A stretch of DNA of 64,000 nucleotides from Meloidogyne chitwoodi (GCA_015183035.1 JACZZP010000006.1:1550001-1614000), one strand, 5' to 3'; positions 1 through 10,366 are shown, counted from the stretch's first letter. Made by a program: numbers and translations. Notes: generated from the sequence alone by a model not told the origin.

Positions 1-1164
1 AAAAAATCCATATTCCAAAATTAATAATAGACAACTAAATATTTTTAACCTGTTTACTGGTTCTCGTTTACAAAGTCGAAAATTTAGTAGAGCATCAACA
101 ATCTCAAAATTGGCAACTTTACATGCATAATGTATTGGCGCGTTATTTTGGAATTTATCAGGAGTGTTTAATATAGCATCTAATAAATTCTGTGAACGTT
201 CAACAACACACTTATCAGTCGAATACGCATCAATAAGCCAAGATTTGTTGCAAATGAGATTGAGAATTTTTTGGACCTAAACAAATAATTGTATGTGAAA
301 ATTAGAATATACCGCAACAAAATTAGAAGCTCGACAAGCAATATGTAGAGCATTATAGCGATAACCAATGTGTACAATTGTTGGCTAAAATTTTCCGAAA
401 GTTTAAAGATAGATTTTCGAAAACTTATGCAAAAAAATAAAATAAAAATCAAAGCATTTGATAAGAAAACCATAATTTTGAGAAAAGGAATTCTATAACT
501 AATTGTAAGTAAAAAATAATATAAATATTCTAACCAAATCATTAGATGTATTTACAAGAAAACGAGGACTCTCAAGCAGCAACTCATCAAATTTTGCATG
601 GTCTCCCTTCTCAATTGCCATCCTGAAATCAGTCAGTCTTCTTGCAGGAATTTCCTTGTAAGGCAAATCTTGTTCAATACTCGAACTAGATGAATTATTA
701 TCTTCTGTACAAGTACTGGCAGAAAATTGTTCATTATAAAAACTATCAAAGTCATTTTCATCTTGGCATCGTTTGAAACGAGTTCCTTAAGTATAATTTA
801 AATTGTTATAAATATCAAACAAACCTTTTATTTTACCAACTGGAGAATCTAGAAATGATTTTAATTCTTTAAAATCATGAAAAGCATAACGTTCAGGAGA
901 GTCTGGTACATAAGCTGCGAAAATTTTTGAATGGCTGCGTTTTATCTTAAGAGTAGAAATTGAAAAAATAAAAGTATTTAAAACCTTTGGAGTTGAACTT
1001 AAATCAGGTTTATATGATTGTGGAATTTCTGATGATCCTTGCTCATTCTGAAAACATTTTGAAGCATTCAAATCCTCCGATACAACATCATTCAAATTTT
1101 CTGAGTCAGTATTAATTGACTTCAGAGATGAATTATTCCAATACTTTGAGATATAGTTTCCCAT
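1..1164 (-). CDS. ANKLE2: ANKLE2 (LEM-4)-like ankyrin-repeat protein, 3' end outside window
   Basis: Exons read on the minus strand are 837-1164, 535-785, 313-384 and 50-276, continuing past the left edge. A 39-nt frame-neutral intron (946-984) may split exon 1. The chain carries an RNase H1 N-terminal-like module (FAAYVPDSPERYAFHDF, then GTRFKRC), the segment RRLTDFRMAIEKGDHAKF, and ankyrin repeats with NALHIACRASNF and LNTPDKFQNNAPIHYACK. This order, and the PTIV..GYRYN and LNTPDK signatures, match ANKLE2, which acts in mitotic exit and nuclear envelope reassembly through BAF dephosphorylation. The start MGNYISKYW shows no LEM domain or membrane segment, unlike human ANKLE2, and could be N-myristoylated (inference). 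It diverges from MRPL50 with 66 bp between the start codons. Identity is good; completeness is unknown. Confidence 0.8.
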
Positions 1165-1230
1165 TTATTAAAAATATCTAAAAATTACCAAAATTAGTTA
1201 TTAAAATATTTAAAATACGAAAACACACGA

Positions 1231-2569
1231 ATGTCAAACCAAAATGTCAGAACATTGCTACCGAAATGTCGTTTACCGAGATGCGTATTTATGAGCGTGG
1301 GACGCCCGATTGGGCCAAACACTCAAAATGACCCTGCAAATTTATCATTATCGGATATTTGTCTAAATTATTTTGATCACAGGAGAAGAGGGGGGTATCA
1401 TTTCACCGACGCCGTTTCCGCGATAGGTTTTGACCGACAGATTTTGACCGACAGCCGTTTTACCTACGCCGTTTGACCGTAATTCGTCGGTCAAATGAGA
1501 CCTTTTCAACTGTCGGTCAAATGGCATCGGTCAAACGGCTGTCGGTCAAAATCTGTCGGTCAAATCCTATCGCGGAAACGACGTCGGTAAAGTGTCTCGC
1601 TCCCGGAGAAGATATTAAAAAAGTTCTTTAATTAACTGATTTTTTTTCTTTATTTTAAAATTTCAAATGCTATCAACAAAAATATTGCGTGCAATGCCTT
1701 TTCAAGCTTTGGTTTCGTCATGTGAATATATATTTTTAGACTTCATAAAATATCTTTTCATTTCAGATTCAACTACAATCGAGGAAATGGATAAAATTCG
1801 TGCAAGAAGGTAGGCTTTTATCTTAATTTCTCGATCAATTCTCTACTTTAGTTTGCTCAAACATACTTATGTTTACAATCCACCTAATGACCTTGATAAT
1901 GTTATTGCAAATACAGCAAAAAATTATGGCCTCACACTGAATCCATCCGATTGGAAAAATACTGAAATACCATTGGATGATAGAAAATCAAAGGTTTCAC
2001 ATTTTTTCAATCACTCTGACAAACCAAATCCAGCTTCTTCTTGACCTCGGACATTCTTTTAAGCATCTTGTTCCAAATTCAAAACTCCATAAGATGAAAA
2101 TCTTATATGATTTGATTGAGTTTTACGAACAACCAGTGAGAAATATTACAAAATACACTGAAATTGCAAGAAGTAAAAAATTGCCGCAAAATCTTGCAAT
2201 AATGGGTAGTTTTTTAATATTTAATTTGAAAAACAAAAAATTAGAGCAACCCCGGCGTTTTCATCCAAATGACAAAACTGCTTTACACGGAGGAGTAACA
2301 GCAAATCCTGGTGAGGGAGGGACGATTTATTCAATAAGAAATAGAAGAATCTATCGAGAATATAAACCTAAAAAGGAATGGTATGACTATGAGGATCAAA
2401 ATTTTGACCACGACATCACGTTATCAAAAGGTTTACAATTAGTAGAATAAGTTGATTTAAAATAAAAAAAAATTTCCTAGGGATGGAATGGGATCCCGAA
2501 ATTGCAAATAAAATGGATAGTTACACAAATATCAAATTTACGAAAGAACATTTGAGGAAAATGAGATAA
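1231..2569 (+). CDS. MRPL50: Mitochondrial ribosomal protein L50 (mL50)
   Basis: Six exons: 1231-1360, 1767-1809, 1852-1993, 2034-2205, 2245-2430, 2481-2569. Large-subunit mitoribosome protein. Diagnostic stretches are LKHTYVYNPPNDLDNVI, LDLGHSFKHLVPNSKLHKM and EFYEQPVRNITKY, which follow the family order (YTPPEDL..., DDLGHVVPNSRLHQM..., LDFYNVPI). A nematode-type tail (RRFHPND, HGGVTANPGEGG, PKKEWYDYEDQ, then EWDPEIANKMD) follows. The N-terminus is rich in R/K and poor in acids, as expected for a mitochondrial presequence. The exon 1 donor (1361) is chosen because it joins in frame to exon 2. Intron 1 (1361-1766) holds a foldback element. The shared 66-bp gap to the ANKLE2-like gene suggests a bidirectional promoter. 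Confidence 0.85.
1390..1604. mobile_element. Foldback MITE 1 in MRPL50 intron 1
   Basis: A 215-bp inverted-repeat element. The left arm (GGGGGGTATCATTTCACCGA...) pairs with the complement of the right end (GGGAGCGAGACACTTTACCGA...); both continue with GTTTCCGCGATAGG and repeated GACCGACAG-like units. It is flanked by a perfect 8-bp direct repeat GGAGAAGA at 1382-1389 and 1605-1612. No transposase ORF is present. An 8-bp duplication fits hAT or Merlin-type cut-and-paste elements. GC content is clearly above the surrounding DNA. Confidence 0.85.
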
Positions 2570-2645
2570 TTTTTGCTATTTTTTCAAATTATAATAAATC
2601 CATTAAAATAAAATTGGAATGTTAAAAAATAGAAAAAGTAAACAA

Positions 2646-3308
2646 CTAGTCTGCGTTTTTATCGTTATTGGGGCTTTCAGAACTGTCATTTTTTGTTCTC
2701 TCATCTTTTTCATCAAAAGTAATTTGTACTTTAATATTATCAAACCATGTTTGTCGATAATCCTCTTTAAGAACCAATGCAAATCCTCGTTCAATTAGTT
2801 GAAATCTTCGAGCCAAAGTTAACTAAAATTTAATCTTTAAAAAGAAATTATCTAAGCACCTTTGGTACATTTCCTTTTTGCGGCCCAGTCTTCAAGTTTT
2901 GTCCGCAAGTAATATGTGTTTGTCGGTAATCTCAATAATTAACTCATTTTTATAAAATTTTAATTTTTAGATTCTACTACTTTTTGCTACTTTATATATT
3001 ACCAAAAAATTTAGCATAATCATTCATAATCATTGTGGAAAATATGTTCCTATATAATATTTAAAAAATATGAGAAAAATATATTACTTCGGACAAAACT
3101 TGCAGACTTTGGGCACAAAAAGGAAAAGTACCGCACCTTTTTTTGTTGTACGAATTCCTCAGCAGCACGATCGCCATCTTTCCCATATGAGGCAAAGTTC
3201 TTTTGAATAGCCTAGCAGTTTAAAATATTTACAAAATTAAAATTAATTAACCTCCATCCCTTCGATGGGAATGATTGTAAATGTCCTCTGACATGGTTGA
3301 CCTTCCAT
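2646..3308 (-). CDS. Small conserved-looking protein of unknown function (about 100 aa)
   Basis: Three exons on the minus strand: 3211-3308 (up to the donor at 3251, coding 3252-3308), 3137-3211, and 2646-2822. The product starts MEGQPCQRTFTIIPIEGM, continues AIQKNFASYGKDGDRAAEEF, then LARRFQLIERGFALVLKEDY and a charged tail ending DKNAD. No signal peptide or membrane segment. I do not recognise the family. Frame continuity across two short introns and the non-random composition support a real gene. It is the last member of a closely spaced minus-strand cluster, 171 bp downstream of AP-1 sigma. Intron 2 contains a foldback element that starts at the donor site. Confidence 0.6.
2864..3132. mobile_element. 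Foldback MITE 2 inserted at a 5' splice site
   Basis: A 269-bp element with imperfect terminal inverted repeats: left GGTACATTTCCTTTTTGCGG, right complement GGTACTTTTCCTTTTTGTGC. The arms continue with an AGACT...CAAGTTTTGTCCG segment. A perfect 8-bp duplication GCACCTTT lies at 2856-2863 and 3133-3140. On the coding (minus) strand the duplication reads AAAG/GTGC, that is, the last four exon bases and the first four intron bases of the small gene at 2646-3308. It has no coding capacity. Confidence 0.85.
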
Positions 3309-3478
3309 TCGTTATGGCTTGATTTAATAAATGTTTATAAATATTTTCAATTAGAGAATTAAATTGCAGTATACAAAATTGCATAAAACAAATTCTTTAG
3401 GCAAGAAAATTTAAACTATTTTTAAATATAAACAGGGTAACACAAAATTTTTTCCAAAATATTTAAAAATATATTATT

Positions 3479-4136
3479 TCAGCCAAGACCATTATCCTCA
3501 AAAAATCCTTGTGTTGTCTCCTCCTATTAATATAAAAAAATTTCAGTCTGTAAACAATAAATAATTACATCTTGTAGAAGGTCTTGAGCACTGATTGCCT
3601 TCAAAACTTGTTTCTTACTGGTTTCTTGAACTTCTCCAGCCAACAAAAATTCGTCTAAGATGAAATAAGCTTTTTCAAAATTGAAAATTATATCTAATTC
3701 ACAGACCTGTTAATAAGAAATTTTTATATATTCTTTTTTAATTAAACTAACACTTCCAAAGTAGCGATCTAATAACTCCACATAACGATGAATAATTTCT
3801 AAACAAATAAGCTCATTGTCTGATTGTTCAATTGTACAGCAAAAATACAATGATGCATACCTTTTTGAAAATCCTTTAGTTAGCATATACATACGTCTTT
3901 TTTACCTTTTGTAAACAACTTTTAAATCCTTGTATTCTAAAAAAGCGCACATTTTCGGTTTTCTCGCCAAAATAGTTGTAACCAACTCCCGGGTAATTTT
4001 CTTTTTCACCTAATATTAATCGAAATTATTTGTAAAACAAATTAGAGTGAAAGAAAACCTTATCAGGATATGCGACATACCACTTCTGCAAGCGAAGCTT
4101 ACCTTGTCTGGAAAATAACAACATATAATGTATCAT
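3479..4136 (-). CDS. AP1S: AP-1 clathrin adaptor complex sigma subunit
   Basis: Exons run from 4136 (start) to 4059, then further exons to the stop at 3479-3481. The protein begins [20 protein letters not shown], followed by [55 protein letters not shown] and [20 protein letters not shown]. This is close to full family length (about 155-160 aa) and is sigma-1 rather than sigma-2 or sigma-3, judging by ASLYFCC and [11 protein letters not shown]...GEVQETSKK. It is the small subunit of the trans-Golgi/endosomal AP-1 coat, and part of the longin-like core that binds dileucine cargo signals. Third-codon positions are less AT-rich than intergenic DNA. It lies 215 bp downstream of ARFRP1 on the same strand. 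Confidence 0.93.
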
Positions 4137-4350
4137 ATTTAGCTAGAAAAAGGTAATCCATTAGAAAATTAAAAAATATTCAAATAACAATTTTTTGTGT
4201 AATAAACTTAGCAAAAAATCATTAGCAAAATGTGTAAAATAATATTTTGATAAATTAGTACTTCAAAAAATTTCAAAAAATTTACAAGTCAAAAATATTA
4301 TTGTTATTATCATCACAGAAAATATAAGTAACTATTTAATTTATTAGATG

Positions 4351-5457
4351 TTAACTTTGTACAATCTCTTTCTTTTTTGATTTTAAGGCATTTATTAACC
4401 AATTTACAGTCTTTTTTACACCGGCATTTTGTCTGGCCTGAAATTGTAAAGATAGAACGGATTGTAAGAGTAAGTTCTTAAAGTCTATTGCGCTTTGGAA
4501 AAAAAGAAAATTATGACATAAAACTAACTGAAATTGAGAAAATAGCCATATCTCCTTGTAAAACTTCTTCCAATCGGTTGTAAATTTCCGATTTTATCAC
4601 ACCAACTTCTGATGTTAGTAAAGGAATTGGCAAAGAAAATGATGAACAACAATCACTGTTCTGGTCCCATTCTCCATTAATCACCTCTTCATTACTGTTT
4701 TCCAAATCGAAACTTTGCCATCCAGAGGACGTTGATTGAATTGTGTAGTGGGCATCTCTTTCTTTACTAATTTCACTCATGTTTACATCATCTTCTACTA
4801 TTTTATCTTTATATCCATTTTGTAAAAAATCAGTGTCACTATCACATTTATTTAGAAGTACAAGAAAAGGAAGTTTTTTAACGTTTTCATTTGACAAAAT
4901 CTGTTCTAATGCGTAAAAGAAATAAATTTAAAGTAAAAATAAAACCTAAACTTGTAATAGCTTCAATGAAGCGTTGACTATCGATAGAATCTACAACAAA
5001 AACAACAGCATGACATTCCTTCAAATAATTATCCCAAATATATCTGAGTTCTGCTTGGCCGCCCAAGTCCCATAAATTCAATATAAATTCGCTCAGCACA
5101 ATTTTAGAATCTAAAAATAAAAAAGCAATAATAACGATAATTATACGATTCAATCCAACGGTGCTCGCAATTTTGTGCAAATCGCGCCCATCGTGCTTAT
5201 TGTTAACATCTAACAACCTCTTCACCATTTCCAAGTATGTCAAAAAATATGAAATTTAGATTAATAAAAAAGTAGTTGTGGGAATCTACAACGATAAGGA
5301 ACAAATAGAATATAAAAGATTAACAGAAAAAATCTAAAAGACGGGTTGACTTAAATATACTGACCGTTTTTCCCGATCCATCCAGTCCTAAGATTGCAAT
5401 AAAATATTCGTCACGCTTTGATATTTCTTCATAAACACCCTTAACCAAAGTAAACAT
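4351..5457 (-). CDS. ARFRP1: ARF-related protein 1 (ARFRP1-like small GTPase)
   Basis: Start MFTLVKGVYEEISKRDEYF matches the ARFRP1 N-terminus (MYTLLSGLYKY..KDEY). G-motifs visible: G1 GLDGSGKT, G3 WDLGGQ, G4 NKCD. The segment ELRYIWDNYLKECHAVVFVV is ARFRP1-like. ARFRP1 works at the trans-Golgi in ARL1/golgin recruitment. Two oddities. Between G4 and the C-terminal helix there is an acidic, Ser/Asn-rich insertion of roughly 60 residues (EDDVNMSEISKERD... to SLPIPLL) absent from typical family members. The second exon should begin with TYLEMVKRLL near 5240, but the intron there ends TTTTTTG instead of AG. An alternative AAG acceptor about 20 nt downstream would delete about seven residues of the switch I side. 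Final exon 4351-4439 encodes ARQNAGVKKTVNWLINALK. Confidence 0.8.
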
Positions 5458-5570
5458 TCCCTAAATTTGTATTATACAATTAAATTAATTGCAGAAAGAA
5501 AACAAGAAGAAAGACAACTTCTTTAGAAAAACAAATCGAATGTTAAAAGATATACTTCAACGTAAAAATG

Positions 5571-6923
5571 TTATTGTAAACTTTTCTTCTCAACATTCTT
5601 AGCCAACTCTTCATTATAATTTCTATATTCTGCTTTCAGCTCCCACATTGACTTATGAGGTGCACTGTCATGATAAAGACCAATATCATTTAACTGTTAA
5701 AAAACATTTTATTAATTTTTAAAATTAAAAAACAACACTTCTAAAGATAGAATAGCTTTTTGCGGATATTTTCTTTATTTTGCACTATGCATTTAAATCT
5801 TATAAAAATGTTAAATTTTTGAGTAAAAAGCTCACTATCTTTAGTGGTATCAAAAAACAAACCACTTCTCGCACAATACCAGCTGGTTGATTTGTTAATT
5901 TTTGGAGATCAATTTGTCTAAAAATTTAAAAAAATAATTGGATATAAAAATTGTAAAAAGTTTTTTAAATGTATGATTAATACCCGCATTTTTTAATTGT
6001 TAAACTTTTGTTTTTATAGTTTCCAATTGTAATAACATTTAAGCTTCCTTATTGCTGACAATGAATAATTTTGATTCCAAACCTATAGAATTGATGCTTC
6101 TCAAATGCATGGAAAAGTAGTTTCACAACATCCTCCTTTTCCAACCGAACAGCACGTATGCCCTCTTTTTTGGCTTTATCTTTTGCAATATGCTCTTGAT
6201 GAACATTAATTGGTTTGAATTTAACTTCAGCACGATCAACTTGCTGAACAGTCTTTTTAGGTTGACTAATCTTTTGTATTTGTCTAATCTTCATTCGCAT
6301 ATAGTCGACGGAATTTGGCGGTTGACATTCGGCACGAATAACAATCTTAAATTGTTTACTTAAATGGCGGAATATAATAGTAATTAAAAATTTATTGTAG
6401 AAATCAGATTTTTCTTATGTAAAGACCTAAAAAATACCCACCCTTCCTTCGATGCTCAATTTTCCCGTCATTAATTCAGAATCTTCTTCTAAACCTGTCT
6501 TGTCCTCAGATAGAACGGCAAACGATTGATTTTTTACATCTCTATGATTAACCAAAATTAGTAAAATAACTTTATTTCGAACCTTGTAATAAATTTGTGT
6601 TGTTGAGGAATATCCATATTCTTTTGAGAAGACTGTGCTGCAGAAGAGGGTTTTTGAGTTGCATTTATTTGGAACAACTAAATTAAAAGTCCAAGAAAAA
6701 AAGAATAAGATACAGGTTTTTTTTTAGTAGAAATTTCAGTAATATTGCTATGAAAAGTTGTTTCACCACCAGCCTGATGAACTAATCTGCCAACAACTTC
6801 ACCAGCCCTCTTTTCCCAAACTTCAGAAAGGTAACGAGGTACTTTAACCAGCCAAATACCTCTTGAAGCTTTTTCCGTACTAACTGGAGGAACAGAATCT
6901 GTTGCTGAACGTTTTATTGCCAT
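5571..6923 (-). CDS. GTF2F2: General transcription factor IIF subunit 2 (TFIIF beta, RAP30)
   Basis: Six exons: 6714-6923, 6583-6677, 6442-6541, 6083-6345, 5863-5917, 5571-5693. Recognised by RGIWLVKVPRYLSEVWEKR (TFIIF beta N-terminal dimerisation region), SFAVLSED..LSIEGRIVIRAEC (triple barrel, compare LSLEGIVVQRAEC), and the C-terminal winged helix KLLFHAFEKHQFYRQIDLQ followed by NQPAGIVREVLNDIGLY and a WELKAEYRNY end. TFIIF recruits RNA polymerase II to the preinitiation complex. The start at 6923 is preferred over an in-frame ATG at 6965 because the upstream extension is hydrophobic and unlike the family. Gap to ARFRP1 is 114 bp. Confidence 0.93.
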
Positions 6924-7093
6924 TATGAAAATAAAAATAAAGTAAAAAAGGCAGTAGGAAGACATAAATAAAATAAACCAAAACTGAAGTTACAACAAAT
7001 ATATTCCATAATTCAAATATATAATAAAATTTATGCAAGTAAATAAATATATTAACATATCAAATATTTAACATTTTTATTCTGAATTTTCAT

Positions 7094-7629
7094 TTAACTG
7101 CGTTTCAAAAGTCTATTTCCACAAAATAAAGTAAGTGCTCCGATGAGAACAAGCAATTTCAGAGTCTCAAACATGTCTAAAATAAAAAAATTTCAAATTT
7201 GTTATAAAAAAGGAATCGAAATCAATAGAAAATGACAAATAATTTGTATGAAAAGTTTACTAACAAGGCCTGCTAAAAATTAAAAAAAATAATACCTGTA
7301 TCAGAACGAAGCCAATGAGAAGCGTAAAGACCAAATATAGCAGATAGACCGATGTGGAAGCCTAAAAAATGTTGGAAAAAAAGTAATAGAAAAGAGAACC
7401 GAGTGTCCATGGAAATTTTATATTCCCGAAGTTAAAGCCAACACGGTACCACTAAAAATTTAAAATAAAAACGAAAATTCATGAAACTTAAACAAACCAA
7501 AAAAAATAAAATCAATAAAGGAGCAGCACAGATCGCAGCAAATAAATCTGAAAGTATAACAGGAGGACGAGAATCACCCACTTGAAATTGATGCTCAATC
7601 TCTGGCAGTTTCCCATAATTAAATTTCAT
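7094..7629 (-). CDS. Ribophorin II / OST delta C-terminal membrane domain, free-standing
   Basis: Four exons: 7498-7629, 7400-7451, 7296-7361, 7094-7176. The chain KLPEIEHQFQVGDSRPPVIL, SDLFAAICAAPLLILFFLWY, RVGFNFGN, FHIGLSAIFGLYASHWL, DMFETLKLLVLIGALTLFCG matches the C-terminal part of RPN2/Swp1 (EIQHLF..P..RPP..., three membrane spans, GNRxL end), a subunit of the ER oligosaccharyltransferase. Only about 110 residues are encoded. The roughly 500-residue lumenal part expected of RPN2 is not upstream: 7630-7989 shows no coding signal and the next gene runs the other way. It may be a split gene, a retained fragment or a duplicate. It heads the minus-strand cluster. Confidence 0.72.
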
Positions 7630-7989
7630 TATGATTAATGAGAAGGAAAATAACAGAATCTTAATTAAAAAAAGGTTTAAATGATGGGAAAGAAATTAAT
7701 TTTTTTATAAATCCTATGAAAAAATTGAAACCCATATCACTTTGCCACCTCAATTAACAAAAATAAAGGAATGCCATAAATAGAAAATAAATTATGTATA
7801 TTCGAAAATACTTTCGAAAATAGTACATCTAAGTCCTGAAAAATATTATATTATTGTTAGAAAAGCAAATTATACTCAAAGAGTTCGTTACGTGATGTAT
7901 AGTTTTAGAATAATACATATGTTTGACACGTTTGTTACCTTTACAAGTGTTTTATAATATATTATTAATTTTCTCTTAATTTTTTAGTT

Positions 7990-10366
7990 ATGTTCGCCCG
8001 GATTATTGTTATTTTTATATTTAATATTCCATCTTTATTTGCGCAACTTGAACAACCTCAACAATTAAGGCGATTTGAATATAAACATTCTTTTAGAACA
8101 CCAAATCTTGCTCAACGAGACGGAACGATTCCATTTTGGACAGTTGCTGGTGATGCAATTGCAAGTGGCGAACAGTTAAGACTAGCACCTTCAATGAGAA
8201 GCATGAAGGGACTTGTATGTTTTAATAATAATATAACAAAAAATTTAAAAAGTTTTTATGTAAGCTATTTCCAATAATCATTATTTAGGCTTGGAATAAA
8301 CGTCAATTCGTGGCAAGTGATCACTTTGAAATTGAAGTTGCCTTCAAAGTAACAGGCCAAGGACGAATTGGCGCCGATGGATTAGCAATATGGTTATTTC
8401 TAATTTTCTGTTCATTCTTATTTTATTCTAGGTACACAGCCCAACAGGGTACATTAGGACCTGTTTTTGGTGCAAATGATTTTTGGACTGGTATGGGAAT
8501 TATGCTCGACTCATTTGACAATGATGGCGCCAAGAATAATCCTTCAGTTTCTTTAATGATAAATGACGGTATTTTTAAATAAATTTTTATCATTTTATAT
8601 TATTTACTTATTCATAGGAACGCGTTCTTTTGATCATCACACTGACGGTTCTTCTCAAGTTTTGGGCTGTATGTTTATTTAATAAAAATTTATTAAATGT
8701 ATTTTTAAATGTTTAGCTTGCCACAAGGATTTTCGAAACAAACAATTTCCAATTCATTTAAAAGTAATTTATTTTCGAAATGTTCTTACTGTGCTTATGT
8801 CTGATGGAATTGTGCCTACACCACGCTATGAGCTCTGCATTCGCGTTGAAAATATTTTTCTTCCTAAAGCTGGATTTTTTGGCGTTTCTGCGGCTACTGG
8901 TGGATTGGCAGGTTAATTTTTTTTAATAAATATAGTTTTGGTAAATTTAACATCAAATTTTAGACGATCATGATATTCTGGACTTTTCTGCGTTCTCCAT
9001 TTTCACTGATGCAACGCAAATGGAACATGCCAAACAACAATTAGCCCAAGATGAGAAAGCACGTGCTGAAGCAGAGTTTGAACGACAACAAGCCGAATTT
9101 CAGAAAGAACGTGAGAAATACAAGGAACAGCATCCAGGTGATTGATAAATTCGACCAACGTGTCTCTCTTGAATTATTATCACTATTTTCCGCTCCAATT
9201 TCAATTGCATGTTCTTTCATGAAAATCGTGAATTGAATTTTTGCCGGCAGGATCCCTGATCTGGATATTTATATTTTTAGGAATAAACATCAAAACACCT
9301 AAAATCGAAAAATCAGCAAATTCTATAAGTTTTACAGACTAATTTTACTATTTCCCGCAGAGAAGGCACGAGCTGCAGAGCAAGATGATGCATCTAAATA
9401 TTATGAGGATGCTCAAATGCGAGAATTACGACAAATCTATGAAGCTCAGTCTCAAATCTATAAGGTGATGCAAACAATGGAGCAGCGATTACAAGATATT
9501 TCACAACAACAAACAGTTCATACAAATCTTTTAAAAGTCGGCGCAGCTGTGCCACAGACAGGTCAACAACAACAAGCAGGTTTGAACTGTATATATTTAT
9601 TTTTAATAGATTTTTTTATACCTTTATTTTAAATTATGATTTATTTTTAGCTGGTGGCGGATTTTTGATTCACGAGAAAAATGAGTTAATCCAAGTTGTT
9701 CGTGAAGTGAGTGCCTCCTTACGCGATATGAAACACTATGTCAATGGTATGTTCTTGTGTTTTTCAAAATTAATTTTTTTAGAAATTTATACTCGCACTT
9801 ATAATGTTGAACAGAAAATTCAACATGGAATTCCTGTTCCAAGTGGTACTGGCACAGCTGTGGTTATCTTTTTTTATATTAAATAGATTGACTAAAGTTT
9901 ATGGCATTGGAAGTTTTTTTACAATGGTTTAATTTTGAATAATTTAAGCAATTGGATCAGGCAACGCGTAATTATTTGGAGCAAATGCAAGCAGAAATTA
10001 GGCAAATTAGAGCAAGTCAAGTCTCTCAAGTTCAACATCCTCCACCAATTCAGCCAGCACAAGTTATAGATTGTCCAATGAATTGCATTTCAACTACTAT
10101 CTTTTTATCAATTGGTGAGAATTTAATTTGAAAATGTTCAAGTGTCAGTAGAAATATTAGTTTTACATTTTTAGAAAGCAAATAATATCTATAAATTAGT
10201 TTTTCCTCAAAAGTAGAATTTTTCAATTAATATATTTTTAATTTTTTTCAGTTGCCTTACAGAGTGTTGCTTTGTTTATATTCATTTTTATAAGGTATTA
10301 TTTTAGTTTTATTTTTTAAATTTCTTAATTTTTAGAAGCAAGAGCGATAAAGCCAAATTTTACTAA
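7990..10366 (+). CDS. LMAN1: ERGIC-53 / LMAN1 L-type lectin cargo receptor
   Basis: Twelve exons: 7990-8214, 8290-8392, 8432-8568, 8618-8668, 8717-8911, 8964-9137, 9361-9579, 9651-9746, 9783-9859, 9949-10114, about 10252-10294, 10336-10366. Order: signal peptide (MFARIIVIFIFNIPSLFA), leguminous-type lectin domain (FEYKHSFRTPNL, DGTIPFW, GADGLAIWYT, GPVFGANDFWTGMGIMLDSF, CHKDFRN, GFFGVSAATGGLADDHDIL), Glu/Gln-rich coiled coil, one membrane span (FLSIVALQSVALFIFIFI), and short cytosolic tail RSKSDKAKFY. The family cycles between ER and ERGIC carrying glycoproteins; the tail normally ends KKFF, here KFY, so the aromatic export signal is partly kept. The divergent start is 360 bp from the RPN2-like gene. 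Confidence 0.94.

Larger units (their letters stand above)
2646..7629 (-). other. Candidate five-gene operon (polycistronic cluster)
   Basis: Five consecutive minus-strand genes are separated by 171, 114, 215 and 171 bp: RPN2 C-terminal domain, GTF2F2, ARFRP1, AP1S and the small unknown gene. All look like housekeeping functions. Nematodes process such clusters by trans-splicing of spliced leaders. No SL acceptor can be proven from DNA alone; this rests on spacing, strand and gene type. Confidence 0.5.

Noticed and set aside
1361..1476. Continuation of the MRPL50 exon 1 ORF into the MITE
   Set aside because: The extension enters the foldback element and stops; a donor at 1361 joins in frame to exon 2.
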